Source: Topomyia yanbarensis (Eukaryota; Arthropoda; Insecta; Diptera; Culicidae). Taken from it: 64,000 bases of DNA. The first letter of the stretch is position 1, and each line of letters opens with the position of its first letter. Location: NCBI RefSeq assembly GCF_030247195.1, contig NC_080671.1, positions 466,732,766 through 466,796,765 on the forward strand, in the 5' to 3' direction. Under the pieces are notes generated by a model, which saw only the letters and a list, made by a program, of their open reading frames with translations, did not search any database and had not been told where the DNA came from. The position numbers and the translations under genes were made by a program. Shown in pieces: positions 11,955 through 23,624 of this stretch.

Positions 11955-12190
11955 CTGCCCATAAAAGCATAAGAGTCCCATATGGATTTTTGTCGAAAAT
12001 GAGATAGCTGTTGGATTGTATTCTGTATCATCACTAAATCACAATGCATAAATAAAATTACCAGGTTTATTTAGAAAATATCGAAAAAATACCAAAACAT
12101 GGTTTTCCCATCCATAAGGCTCAATGAAAATGTAAATCTTGAACAGCGTTTTTCTCAGCTTGCTTTTTTCAATATGGGACTCTTATGCAG
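11955..12190. mobile_element. MITE, CTGCCCATAAAAGCATAAGA family (copy 1)
   Basis: The left end, CTGCCCATAAAAGCATAAGA, is mirrored at the right by ATGGGACTCTTATGCAG. TA flanks both ends, as for Tc1/mariner-type MITEs. A second copy of similar length lies at 42979-43208. The right terminus here lacks the AATGGG stretch present in the second copy. Confidence 0.75.
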
Positions 12191-12227
12191 TATAGAACTA
12201 CCATAAAACCTCGATTGTTATTAGAGT

Positions 12228-12349
12228 ATAGTGAGTCCAATTCGTGAAGCCTTCCTTTTAAAAGAAACAGTCACCTCCTCCACTGTCTTGCAATCGACTC
12301 CAATGATGTCTACGTCATCGGCGAAACCAAGAAGCATCGCACCAAATAT
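12228..12349 (-). pseudogene. RT fragment with FADD box (RTE-like non-LTR element)
   Basis: Read on the minus strand, about 40 codons give a frame with LLGFADDVDIIG, the Y/FADD catalytic box of reverse transcriptase, followed by TVEEVTVSFKRKASRIGLTI. This corresponds to the part just before the segment retained at 14541-15045 on the other strand. It is a small isolated relic with no neighbouring domains. The assignment to an RTE-like clade rests on the similarity of the downstream segment to that group. Confidence 0.7.
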
Positions 12350-12980
12350 TAAAAAGTGTCACATCACAAACGTCACAAACAGAATCATTTTAAGACCACT
12401 TGAAGCTTTTGGGCACTATTGAACTAAAGGACCCGTACAACTGAACAGGTATAAACATCTGTATGGTAGGGTGATCCAAAAATGATCACCAACATCACAA
12501 AGCCATGCTACCCTGAATCTCTATTCTAATTTTGAGGCAAATTAGTCAATCAGTAGTGTGGGAACTAAAACAAAAAACGCTATGCTCCCTCCACATGATG
12601 TAATCTGACCTTCATAGTTGCAAGACGTTGTTTGAGCATGAATAGGACCATGGTCAAAGACTTATGAAGTAGGGCGTGTTATGCGTCCATTACGTTATCT
12701 AGACTTTCACAAAAATCCCATACATACTTTATGATGTCGTGCGCTGTTTATAATATCTGGAACAACTTCAAGTACTACAGGTTTCATATGCTAAATCTGG
12801 ATTTCTGGATCGATGTTATTCTTTGTTATCAATTAATTTTTTATTCTATTCTCTTAGCTCTAAAGATAATGAATCTTCATTGTTTTAGAAATATGTACAA
12901 CTCAAACTTTAACAATGTCGAGAATTTATTTGACAACTCCACTTTGTTCGAACTCTTCGGTAATCTAAGGTTAACGTGGT
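12350..12980. other. Intergenic, nothing recognised
   Basis: AT-rich DNA. A frame of about 90 codons at 12731-13009 has no recognisable motif. Confidence 0.4.
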
Positions 12981-12983
12981 TTT

Positions 12984-13640
12984 ACATTTCTTACAAAAGA
13001 AATGTATAGGATTCGCTCAAACTTTGAAAACTTCTTCCGAGGCCCGGAGGGCCGAGTCTCATATACCAATCGACTCAGCTCGACAAATTGAGACAATGTC
13101 TGTATGTGTGTGTGTGTGTATGTGTGTATGTATGTATGTACAAAATGTCATGTAATTATCTCAGCAATGGCTGAACCGATCTTAATGAAATTAGTTTCAA
13201 ATGAAAGGCCTAACGTTGCCATTTGACACTATTATTTTTGATTTTCGATATGTTGCTTACTTTCTGAGATATGGGCGATTTTGTCAAAACGCGGCAGTTT
13301 TTTTGCAAATAACTTTCAAACAATACAATTTCGTCCCACAATCTGCATTTAAATAGAAAGCTTGTAAAAATACCTTTCTAACAAGCTATAGATTGTCTAA
13401 ATCTGTGCACGAGCAGCGGAGATATTGAACATTTTGTATTTTTAGTCCACGCTTACCAATTTCCCCTAACTAAAAATGAGATTGTTTCATACAGAGTATT
13501 GCTTTACTGGTGTTTTAGGGGCAAAACTAAACCGATTTTGAATATCGGGGTATGAAAAGACATCTACGTGATTCAAGGATGTTGAGAACATTTTGTGAAT
13601 TACCTTTATAATAAATTAACTATTTCTCAAAAATCAATAT
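12984..13640 (+). repeat. Sister subfamily of the GCCTTTCT repeat (ACATTTCTT type)
   Basis: It starts with a stem-loop, ACATTTCTT...AAGAAATGT (12984-13005), then TTCCGAGGCCCGGAGGGCCGAG in the position of the GCCTTTCT family core, a (TGTG/TATG)n tract, and the module ATGGCTGAACCGATCTT. The same layout recurs at 63375-64000. Beyond the module the sequence differs from the GCCTTTCT family but is shared with the 63-kb copy (AACAAGCTATAGATTGT). The right end is uncertain. Confidence 0.7.
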
Positions 13641-14030
13641 ATAAGTTCACTTCAAAGACAAAATAATGTGTTGATAAAGAAACAATGAGTTCTAGTATTT
13701 ATTCCTTGGATTAGGCATTGCCTTCCATCATGAGGTAAATGTTGGATGATATATCAATACACAGATCAACAATCAATTCACCTAGTAGTGAGATAAAAGA
13801 TTTCTAATATAATTATACTTGTGGCGTCACCGAAAGCAACTGTATGTTTGAAGCCCAAAAATCTAGCGAAAATTTATCTTTTTTGCAAGATTTAGGTTAT
13901 ACTGGTTATGGCGGAAAAATTACTACTTACATTATTTATGATAAGAATGTAAGAATCAATATATCAAAATAATATACCTATAAAAATAATGTCACTGCAT
14001 TAACCATCATTTGCCATTCCTCACACGCCC
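13641..14030. other. Intergenic, nothing recognised
   Basis: AT-rich DNA without a supported feature. Confidence 0.4.
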
Positions 14031-14037
14031 CCCCCCC

Positions 14038-14053
14038 TCCTCCATCTCTCTCT

Positions 14054-14093
<40 letters not shown>

Positions 14094-14121
14094 CTCTCTC
14101 TGTCTCTTCTCTCCCTCCCTT

Positions 14122-14216
<95 letters not shown>

Positions 14217-14231
14217 TCTCTCTGTCTCTCT
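14038..14231. repeat. (CT)n microsatellite
   Basis: About 190 bp of nearly pure CT dinucleotide with CCCTCCC and TTGCTC interruptions. The Ser/Leu and Arg/Glu repeat frames on the two strands come only from this repeat. Confidence 0.95.
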
Positions 14232-14540
14232 TCTATCGCATCTATCTATTTCTGTATCCATTTCTAAGTTGTGTGATAAGATCTTCTGCCAATCTGAAAT
14301 ATTTATTAATTGTAATTGCGAAGGTTTGAGAAAACAAAACTATGTCTTGTCTGCTGCTACATCAACTCAACTTTAATTCAATTCTATTCAAAGCCTGTAT
14401 CTACACTATAATTAAGGAAATTCATGGCTATATCAGAAAAATATTTGGCTTAACTGGGTAATATGAAAGTTTGACGATGAAAATTTTCAAAAGGGACATT
14501 CCACGTGAAATATTTAAACTATTCGTATCTCTATTGAATT

Positions 14541-15064
14541 TTGAATGAAATATATGTTCAAAGACTGAAAGCTGAAGCCAGAAGGATTGGACTTGCCACT
14601 AACGTTTCGAAGACAAAATACATGAGAGGTTCTAAAGTCGACAATGTGAACCTCTCACCCGAGTTCGGATTGACGGTGAGGAAATCGAGATGGTCGACGA
14701 ATTCATGTATTTGGGTTCACTGGTAACCGACGACAATGATAACAGCAGAGAAATTCAGAGACGGATCTTGGCGGGAAGTCGTGCCTACTTTGGACTCCGG
14801 AGGACGCTCCGGTCGAACAAAATTCGCCGGCGCACGAAGTTGATTATCTACAAGACGCTGATTAGATCGGTAGTCCTCTACGGCCACGAGACCTGGACTA
14901 TGCTCGTGGAGGACCAACGCGCCCTTGGAGTTTTCGAACGAAAGGTTTTGCGTACCATCTATGGTGGCGTGCAGATGGAAGACGGAACGTGGCGCAGGCG
15001 AATGAACCATGAGTTGTATCAGCTGCACATTCGTTGTATTGGTACGAACTTTCATGAAAAATAA
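14541..15064 (+). pseudogene. RTE-like RT C-terminal relic, frameshifted
   Basis: Two overlapping frames together cover the region after the RT catalytic box. The first has LKAEARRIGLATNVSKTKYM (14565 onward); the second, from 14690, has the thumb-like motifs FMYLGSLVTDDN, SVVLYGHETWTM, ERKVLRTIYGG and RRRMNHELYQLH. The frame shift lies near 14690. The similarity ends abruptly after the last motif (about 15040), so the WLGHV-type C-terminus is missing. No EN domain or RT palm is nearby on this strand. A second, more damaged copy is at 26290-26745. Confidence 0.8.
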
Positions 15065-15839
15065 CGGATCAAAGACCAAAAATATCCACAAATTAGATCC
15101 AGCAAAAGAAGTCTCCCAAAGTACCCACTCTCGATGGGGGATGCAACTACAATGTGTCTTCTAACTTATCGTCGTCTATATCTGGATATACTGAGTAGTT
15201 TGAACCATTTCTTTTTCACAGTATTGGTCTGCATAGGACTTTTTGATCCATATTTCCTGCACGAGAATTTTGAACGAAACAATATGAAAGCTCTAAGGAT
15301 GAATGGAAAGCAGTCTGCAATCAACTGAATGCACGGCTTTTGTACTATCGACATAACCTAGACATTTCACAATATTTACTTCAATGCAAATAAAAACTTT
15401 GAAATATCTACCTGTCTCATTTACGAATCGCATTCTCCCTGTCGTTCTTTGTTCAAGGGACTTGAAAGCACATGTGACCTTGTTTCACTTTACTATATTC
15501 AATTGCGCGTTAAAATACTGAATCTGTAAATTCTATTCTATACATAAATCTTTTTTTCGGGAATATGTGACCAAAAAGTAAACTTCGAATTCCAAAGCAA
15601 ATTGAACGTTCCAGGTTCCTGAAAACTAATTAAGGTCCAACAATAAAGTAGAAAAACCAGATAATCTTAAAACGAAGCCGTCAAGTAAAAAAGCATGAAA
15701 ACAAAAAGAATAAAACCAGAAAAGATGGAAGCTCTAGAAAGTCCATTGCATATTTATTAGCCTTTTCTCAGAAGATGAGATTTTCAAAAACATTTCAAAA
15801 CTTTCTGATGCAATGGTTCTCAAATTCGTACAATCCGGT
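15065..15839. other. Intergenic, nothing recognised
   Basis: AT-rich DNA; short frames here show no motif. Confidence 0.4.
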
Positions 15840-16390
15840 TTATTCATTTTTTTTATTCAAAAATATTTTTAGCTTCAAATATATGACCATTTCTTTTTAA
15901 TTAATTATTTCATTCCGCATCTTTTTATTCGTTTTGTTCATCTGCGTTCATTTTACTTATTTTATTCGTTTTATTCTTTGGATTCACTCTGATCAGTTTA
16001 CTCTTTTTGTGCATTTTACTCATATCATTCATTTAACTTATTTTATTCATTGTTTTCATTGTATGCATTTTATTCATTTTTTCCAGTTTATTCATTTTGT
16101 TCAGTTTCTTCATTTTAATAATCTTTTTCAGTTTTAATCATTCCATCCAAATAATTTATTTGATTCAATTTATTTCTTTATATTAATTTATAACCTTTTA
16201 CCATTGTTCAATTTTTCATCTTAATCAATGCATTAAATTCTGCTCATTTTCTTCTTTTTATTCATTTTATCAGCTCATTTTGTTTATTTAATTCGTTTGT
16301 TTTATTTATGCATTTCATTTATTTTTTACTTTATTCATTTTGTTCATCCATTCTTTTTATTCATTTGATCCATTTCATTAATTTGATTCA
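15840..16390. repeat. Degenerate flank of the TTTGATTCA minisatellite
   Basis: T-rich DNA with irregular TTCATTTTATTCATTTTGTTCA-like words (TTCATTT recurring every 9-20 bp). It reads as a decayed edge of the regular array that follows. Confidence 0.65.
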
Positions 16391-17840
16391 TTGTATTCAC
16401 TGGATGAATTAAATCAATTTGATTCATTTAATTCATTTGATTTATTTGATTTATTTGATTTATTTGATTTATTTGATTCATGTGATTCATGTGATTCATT
16501 TGATTCATTTGATTCATTTGATTCATTAGATTCATTTGATTCATTTGATTCATTAGATTCATTTGAATCATTTGTTTCATTTGAATCATTTGATTCATTT
16601 AAATCATTTGATTCATTTGATTCATTTGATTCATTTGTTTCATTTGTTTCATTTGATTCATTTGATTCATTCGATTCATTTGATTTATTTGATTCATTTG
16701 GTTCATTTGATTCATATGATTCATTTGGTTCATTTGATTCATTTGATTCATTTGTTTCATTTGATTTATTTGATTCATTTGGTTCATTTGGTTCATTTGA
16801 TTCATTTGATTCATTTGATTCATTTAATTCATTTGATTCATTTGATTCATTTGTTTCATTTGATTCATTTGAATCATTTGATTCATTTAAATCATTTGAT
16901 TCATTTGTTTCATTTGATTCATTTGATTCATTTAGTTCATTTGATTTATTTGATTCATTTGGTTCATTTGGTTCATTTGATTCATTTGTTTCATTTGATT
17001 CATTTGATTCATTTGATTCATTAGATTCATTAGATTCATTTGATTCATTTGATTCATTAGATTCATTTGAATCATTTGTTTCATTTGAATCATTTGATTC
17101 ATTTAAATCATTTGATTCATTTGATTCATTTGATTCATTTGTTTCATTTGTTTCATTTGATTCATTTGATTCATTCGATTCATTTGATTTATTTGATTCA
17201 TTTGGTTCATTTGATTCATATGATTCATTTGGTTCATTTGATTCATTTGATTCATTTGTTTCATTTGATTTATTTGATTCATTTGGTTCATTTGGTTCAT
17301 TTGATTCATTTGATTCATTTGATTCATTTAATTCATTTGATTCATTTGATTCATTTGTTTCATTTGATTCATTTGAATCATTTGATTCATTTAAATCATT
17401 TGATTCATTTGATTCATTTGTTTCATTTGATTCATTTGATTCATTTGATTCATTTGTTTCATTTGATTCATTTGATTCATTTGATTCATTTGATTCATTT
17501 GATTCATTTGATTCATTTGATTCATTTGATTCATTTGATTCATTTGATTCATTTGATTCATTTGATTCATTTGTTTCATTTGATTCATTTGATTCATTTG
17601 TTTCATTTGATTCCTTTGATTCATTTGATTAATTTGATTCATTTGATTCATTTGATTCATTTAATTCATTTGATTCATTTGATTCATTTGATTCATTTGT
17701 TTCATTTGATTCATTTGATTCATTTGATTCATTTGATTCATTTGATTCATTTGATTCATTTGATTAATTTGATTCATTTGATTCATTTAATTCATTTGAT
17801 TCATTTAATTCATTTGATTCAATTGATTCATTAGATGCAT
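16391..17840. repeat. 9-bp minisatellite (TTTGATTCA)n with a 504-bp internal duplication
   Basis: About 160 tandem units of TTTGATTCA with point variants (TTTGTTTCA, TTTGGTTCA, TTAGATTCA, TTTGATTTA). The order of variants at 16563-17024 repeats from 17067, an offset of exactly 504 bp (56 units), showing a recent block duplication. The last 400 bp are the most uniform. Because the unit is a multiple of three, two frames per strand stay open for hundreds of codons (Asp-Ser-Phe, Leu-Ile-His, Asn-Gln-Met). I see no promoter or start context and do not call a protein. Confidence 0.95.
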
Positions 17841-18224
17841 TTTATTCATATCTTTAATTTTATGCATTTAATGTTCAGTCATTCGTTTTATTTCATTCAA
17901 TTTGTTAGTAGGAGTCAATTAATTCTATTAATCTTATAACTATTTCTAAATATAATCTTAATTTTTATTTAATAACCTAATCTAATTTGATTCGTGTATT
18001 TTATAATTTTGATTTATATTATTTTTTTAACTTATTTTATGAATTTAAAAACCTATTATTTCATTTTTTGCTTTACTTTTTTATTTCGGTCGTTTTGTTG
18101 ATTTCTATAATTTATTCAGTTTATTCGAGATTGTATTCGTGCAAGACTAGAAACTGTTTTCATCCCACCTCTAGTTGGGTGCTTACTTCTCGTGAGTTCT
18201 GCAAACTAATCCAATAGTGTGTGA
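17841..18224. other. T-rich degenerate flank
   Basis: AT-rich continuation of the array edge, passing into unclassified DNA; no gene. Confidence 0.5.
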
Positions 18225-18275
18225 ATGTGTAAGAAATGTCTCATCTCACTGCTAGGTGGATTGAATCGGTTTTTA
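18225..18275 (+). repeat. Right terminus of the ACATTTCTT subfamily
   Basis: AAGAAATGTCTCATCTCACT followed by GCTAGGTGGATTGAATCGG parallels the right end of the GCCTTTCT family (GAGAAAGGC...CTAGGTGGATTAAAACAGG at 11744-11782). It may be the partner of the left end at 12984, in which case the (CT)n tract, RT relic and minisatellite lie inside one disrupted element. Confidence 0.5.
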
Positions 18276-18449
18276 AACTATTTATTACCTATTTATTGGA
18301 CTTTTTTTTATTATCATGAAACTGGAATGTTCAATTCAAGTAGGATTTTAGATTCGACAAAAGGTTTCGGTAAAACATTTATTTTACGTTAAATGGCCAA
18401 AGTTTGGAAGGAATAATCCTGCATCTTTAAGGCAAACTAGCAGTTTTAC

Positions 18450-19150
18450 AATAATTTATGGTGCTACAGTGTTAACTAATACAAAGTCAGTGTAACAAAC
18501 TGTGTTTTTTTCAAGTGGACTCTCCATGCAGCCAGAAAATTATTCCTCGCGTGGCGGAATTCTCGCATTGAGGGGTTTGAAAGGATAACTGTATGTGAGT
18601 ACAAGGTCGCAGGGTGCAAATATATACTCATCCCAATTAACAATTTGGAGCCACAGTCTCGTGTTGCTAGTTGCACGATCTATTTGTCTACTTTTCCTAA
18701 GCCCAGTATCCTTAAGTTGGTATGAATAAAAAAGAGTGGCTCTAGAACAGCAGTAGGTTTTGTCGTGCTCCCACCAGTCATAGCCATCAGAATCATCCGC
18801 CGAAAGTGGTACAGCTTTAACTGGATTTTTGTGGTTTCTTCATTCCGCCACCCAACTAGGCACCCGTATTCCAGATCCAACAATTGTTGTGTCGATCCAA
18901 TGAATGTAGTTGGGTTCAAGTCCCCATGTAAGTGCCGAAAGTACGTCTACATTGGCCGAAAGCCATGCAAGCTCTCTTGATTCTGTAATCCATGTGAGCA
19001 GACTAATTGAGTTTTAAATCGAGTCAATTACCGAACGTACTTAGCTAAATCGGCGAATATAATTTCAGATTTAAAGAACTGCAACGGACGAGCTCCGACT
19101 GTGATCCTTCGTTGCGTTAAAAGTTGATATTTGTCAAATCTAAAAGTGTA
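18450..19150 (-). pseudogene. I/LOA-like LINE fragment: RT C-terminus to start of RNase H
   Basis: On the minus strand, scattered frames show KLNWSAHMDYRIKRACMAFG (about 19020-18960), then LDLEYGCLVGWRN and RMILMAMTGGSTTKPTA (18880-18740), and further down NWDEYIFAPCDLV and VCYTD at the entrance to the RNase H domain (about 18490). The order matches the 56.7-60.2 kb LINE relic. The reading frame is broken several times. EN, the RT palm and most of RNase H are absent, so this is an internal fragment. Confidence 0.75.
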
Positions 19151-21021
19151 TTCATGCGATTACCGGCGCTCATTAAATTAAGTTCAAACTCAGTCCAAAC
19201 GGTTAATATTCATTTCTCCAGACACTATTCCTTATTCAGCTTCGAGTTTTGCTGGATGGTTAAAAAACTTGGTTTTTAGTCCGCAGCTACTAATTCCTTG
19301 CCAGATCATAAGCTTCCGGTCGATTTTTTTCGTTGCTCGCCATCAACCATTTTATACTACACGTATCGAGAGAAAAGTCCTACCACTAAAACACGCATAT
19401 TTTTTAAACATTTTTCCATAAAACTATTTTAAATCTGGCCACTCTAGATCTGAAGTGGACGAAATGTGTGATGTAAACAAACGTAGTTTCAAATAATTTG
19501 ACTATGAAACCGTGGAACCTTAACCTATAAATTTCTACATCATTTGATCGCACTGTTTTAGATCCCTCACACGGAAAATGATCAGTTTTGCAATTCCCAC
19601 AACTAATCAGAAACACACAAATCAATTGCATCCGTCCTTCAGCCTCAGGCTAAAGCTTAATCTCCGTTGCAGGACTTTGACCATCGATCTTCGGTTTCCC
19701 TCGTGTGCCACTGACATTTAGTTATTGTTCTCGCCATTTACTGGTAGTAGTTAATTGTATGGCATTTGTTTTCAGTGCGAACAAATTGCCCCATAAAAAT
19801 CTCGTAAAATGTCGAAAATGAAAGGCAAACAATGCGACAGCGCCGACTAAAAGCAGACAGGCGATCATGTCCTCAATTGTTGTGTCTCAAAACTGACACC
19901 CGTCGCCTGGGTAGCATCGTCATCCGTGGAAACGGAGAGCACGGTTGAAGGGTACAGGACGAGACATTCGAGTCTCGCAGCAGTTTCGTTGGCATTCCAC
20001 CTCAGTCGAGTGCAGGAACAACACCAACATTATGTACAATTCACGAGTGACTCAATGGTAGCTGTATGAGAAGGCTGCCATAAAACGTACACTCGTGTGT
20101 GAAAGGGAGGTCAAACTCTTGCTTATATCCTAGAGAAAATCTGAAATTTAGCACAAATGAAATAAATAGAAGTTTTAAAATTCGTTTATATTTCAAACTC
20201 AGGTATGTTTTACCTCATATAACCCCTACAGTAGAAGAAGGCAAATAAGTGTGCCTCTTCTATTTATCAATAAATATACTCCTAAGCAGTGCGGTCTGAA
20301 CCAAATAGCACTGTTGTGCGAAATTTGGACGCGGATATTGGGAAAAATAGCATCACGCAAACCTCGCAACTTTGTTGAATGCAGCTCAACACTGCATAAT
20401 TTCAAGTGATTATTTAATCGATCTATCCTCGTGATCGTGCCGCTTAAGATAAGATCTGGCAAACTGGAAACAAAATGAAAACCGGTATGTCCAGTTCCGT
20501 GTTATTAATCGGTCGGTAATATACACTTTTATCACCAAAAAGTAATGCAGCAATCTTCATTGGCTTGTTAATCAACGAGTGCTCTCGAGCATCTGAAACT
20601 TGAGTGCTAAAACCAGTTTTACCACGTCACCAACAGCGAAGTGGAGTCTGCTTCAGTCAGCGAAATACAAGAATCTTTTCCCCATCGCAGCAGTTCTCAT
20701 TCGGAATTGGTTTCAAATATCGCAGTTTCGTATAAATTATATCCCAAAATGATATACACGTGCTTCGATCGGCTTCCACCGAATATATTGCAGGCTGGGA
20801 AAACACACTGACTGGGATTCACCAATTCTCCATCGGCTGCTCAGCCGTTCCACGCATAATCGTGCGATGTCTATAGATAATCCTATAGAACATGAGACAA
20901 TTATGCGTAGAAGGTAGTAATACCTAGCTATAGTAAGGCAGGAATGTGCCTCAAATGGCATATTCAGGAGAAACATTCTTCGATTAAAAATGTAATTTGG
21001 GTCTGGATTAGGGTGACAGCT
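19151..21021. other. Intergenic, apparently non-repetitive
   Basis: No coding frame with recognisable motifs and no match to the repeat families of the window. 19640-20060 is somewhat richer in GC. A minus-strand frame of 131 codons (20737-21132) runs into the MITE that follows and looks accidental. Confidence 0.35.
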
Positions 21022-21268
21022 GGTCGGTGTTAAGTCAGACCGGACTAAGCCGAAAAATATCAAAAAGTGAGATAATGATATCACTGGATAAATAATTTCT
21101 TCAGCTACATTCCACTTTTGCAAGAGTTGCAATATGTTACAATTAGCATGGATTATGGTTGAAATTATTTCGAATTATAATATAAAGGATGCTGTGATTC
21201 AAATTTTAAGCTCGTTTTTCTCGAAATCAATACAATGTCACTTAATCCGGTTTGACTTAACACCGATC
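21022..21268. mobile_element. MITE with GGTCGGTGTTAAGTCAGACC termini
   Basis: GGTCGGTGTTAAGTCAGACC plus GGACTAAG at the left is mirrored by CTTAATCCGGTTTGACTTAA plus CACCGATC at the right (28-bp imperfect inverted repeats, unit of about 247 bp). AT-rich interior without coding capacity. The left flank reads TAGGGTGACAGCT, so the true left end may lie some bases further out. Confidence 0.7.
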
Positions 21269-21383
21269 ATCTATGTACGTGATGTTGGAATTTCATCCAT
21301 CGCTGGTTATAAAAATCAATCAAAATATAAATATAATATATTAAGAAAAATTTGCGTAAAATAGAACCATATCATTTTTCCAT

Positions 21384-21971
21384 TAGGGCATTACAAAAAA
21401 TCACTTATTTTTGAATTCTCAAAGTCCCCCGCCCCCTTTCATATTCTGACAAATGTCAAAGTAAACTCGGATGCCAAATTTTACATTATTTGGACAATTT
21501 TAGACCCCCACCCAATTCGCTTGACTTTTTTAAAATTGGTACTATGGAAAAATATGGATAAAAAATATATTAAATGCTATAACTTAAGAAACAGCACTCA
21601 AAAAATTAGAATTCATAACTCTTTTTAAAGGAAATAATCTTAGTATTTGAATGGAGATATTTCCGTTTACCGTAACTACGGGAAAGTGGAGTACTGGGTC
21701 ATTTTGTCCCCAAAATCCCCTATTTTGAACAATGTTCCTGCTCCGTGCTGCAAATCATAAACATTTCTGATTGTCTGATGCTAAAAAATCACAGAAATCG
21801 AACAGAACCTAGCATTTAATATATTTTTTTCTCCTTATTTTTTCAAGCGAAGTAGGCGGTGATCAAAAATGGTCTAAATGATGTTAAACATGGCATCTGT
21901 ACGTACTTTGACATTTGTCACAATATATAAGGAGGGGATTTGTAGAATCAAAAAAAAAATGCTACGCCCTA
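21384..21971. mobile_element. Fold-back hAT-like non-autonomous element
   Basis: Inverted arms of about 210 bp (21384-21600 and 21760-21971) begin TAGGGCATTACAAAA on the left and TAGGGCGTAGCATTT on the opposite strand at the right. Shared inner words include TGACAAATGTCAAAGTA, TTCGCTTGA and AAATATATTAAATGCT. A perfect 8-bp target duplication, TTTTCCAT, sits at 21376-21383 and 21972-21979. No transposase. A partial left-end relative lies at 23625-23720. Confidence 0.85.
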
Positions 21972-21979
21972 TTTTCCAT

Positions 21980-22642
21980 ATTATCATTTTTTCTCCTCTT
22001 TTACTTAATATGGATTTATTTATTTATTTAACCCATTCACTTTTTTAAATTTCTTCATTTTTCTTTATTGTAATTCTCCTATTTTTTCTCTATTTCAATT
22101 TTTATTTTTACCCATTTTTAATCAACTTCATATTTTCTTTGATTTCATCTTTGTCTCTTTGTGGGCTATTTCTATTTGTTCCTGTTTTCCACTTTTTTCT
22201 TCAATCTATTCCGTGTAATTGTTTCCATTTATTAATTCAATTTTGTATTTTTTTTAGTTTTTCCATTTTTATATTTTATTCTTAATTTTTCAGTTTATTC
22301 GTTTTTCATTTTATTTCAATATTTTTCTATTTCGTCGGTTTTTTTTATTTCATTTCCTTTGTCTAATTATTTCTATTTTTGTAATGTTTTCAAACTTGTA
22401 CTTTTCTATTGTTTTAATTTTGTCTATTTTTTATTGTTTCCCGATTTGGATGTCTTTTTTCTACTATTTTTGATAATGGGAGGTTTTCGACTATTTGCAT
22501 ATCAATAATCTTTTTATATTATCTTAAATATGATTTTGTAGCTTTCTCGTTTTGTTCCATTATATCCGTCTATTATTTTTTCCTCTTTTTTTGATTTTTG
22601 TTCTTCTCTCTTTAAATTCTACCTCTATGTTCTTTTTGTTTT
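21980..22642. repeat. T-rich low-complexity tract
   Basis: About 660 bp of T-rich words (TTTTATTC, TTTCTATTT), compositionally like 5271-6740. It ends precisely at the terminal hairpin of the next GCCTTTCT element (22643). Confidence 0.65.
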
Positions 22643-23600
22643 GCCTTTCTCCTATAGAAAGGCTATGCGATCACTCTGAAAACCAACTTTTTAACCGAGG
22701 TCCGAAGGGCTAAGTCTCTTATACCATTCAACTCAGTTCGTCGAGTTAGGCAAATGTATGTGCATGTGTGTGTGCGTGTGTATGTATGTATGTGACCAAA
22801 AAATAAGCACATCGGTTACGCAGGAATGGCTGAACCGATTTTTTCAAACTTAGTCTCAAATGCAAGGTACAACGTTCCTATAAGCTGCTATTAAATTTCA
22901 TTTAATTCCGACTTCCGGTTCCGAAGTTACAGGTTGAAGAGTGGGGTCACGCACGAAATTCTCATATAAATCGGAATCACTATAATATCTGAGAGATGCA
23001 AAACATCATAAATTTGTTCGAAAATGTTTGGATTTATAGTTTCAGCTCACTGATGCCCAATCAAACCAACGTTGACCACATTGGGCAACTTCGGTGGTAC
23101 CGGAAGCTTCGGGAAAGTGGTTATGTTTCTGAGTTGAATTCACATCTGCTTCTCAGAAATGTCTGACTCGATTTTCACGAAATCAGTCTCAAATGAAAGC
23201 TAGAATATTCCTATTGAATGCTATTAAATTTCCTTTGAATCGGAGGTCTGGTTCCTGTGTGACGGGTTGAAGTATGCGGCCACATGCGAAATTTCGATAT
23301 AAACCGGTAATCAATATATGTATAAATGATGCAAAAATAATTAAAATGAATTACAAATTGCGTGAAATTGTTGGCCGACACTCTTATGCCATTTGACTCA
23401 CTTCGTTGAGTTTGAAAAACATGTGTATTCGTATGTGTGTATGTCTGAGTGTGACCAACAATTGCGCATCGGTTACTCGGAGATGACCGAACCGATTTTC
23501 TCAAAACAAGTCTCAAATGGAATGTATAATATGCAGTTTGGTGTAGTATCGCCCCCACTTATCCTAACACCTCCATCTTTCATAAACACCGCCCCCCCCC
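22643..23600 (+). repeat. GCCTTTCT repeat family, copy 3
   Basis: It begins with the stem-loop GCCTTTCT-CCTAT-AGAAAGGC (22643-22663) and the diverged core GAGGTCCGAAGGGCTAAG, then a (TGTG/TATG)n tract. Three modules follow with GGCTGAACCGATTTT, TCTGACTCGATTTTC and GACCGAACCGATTTTC at about 22829, 23162 and 23487, a spacing of about 330 bp. The copy breaks off into a C-run at 23590. Non-coding. Confidence 0.7.
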
Positions 23601-23624
23601 CCCCATGGCCACACTCGCACCCGC

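Noticed and set aside
14007..14376. Ser/Leu-rich and Arg/Glu-rich frames
   Set aside because: Translation of a (CT)n microsatellite on both strands.
16391..17834. Long open frames of 255 and 413 codons made of Leu-Ile-His or Asp-Ser-Phe repeats
   Set aside because: They are produced by a 9-bp tandem repeat that has no stop in several frames on both strands; there is no start context, splice signal or non-repeat domain.
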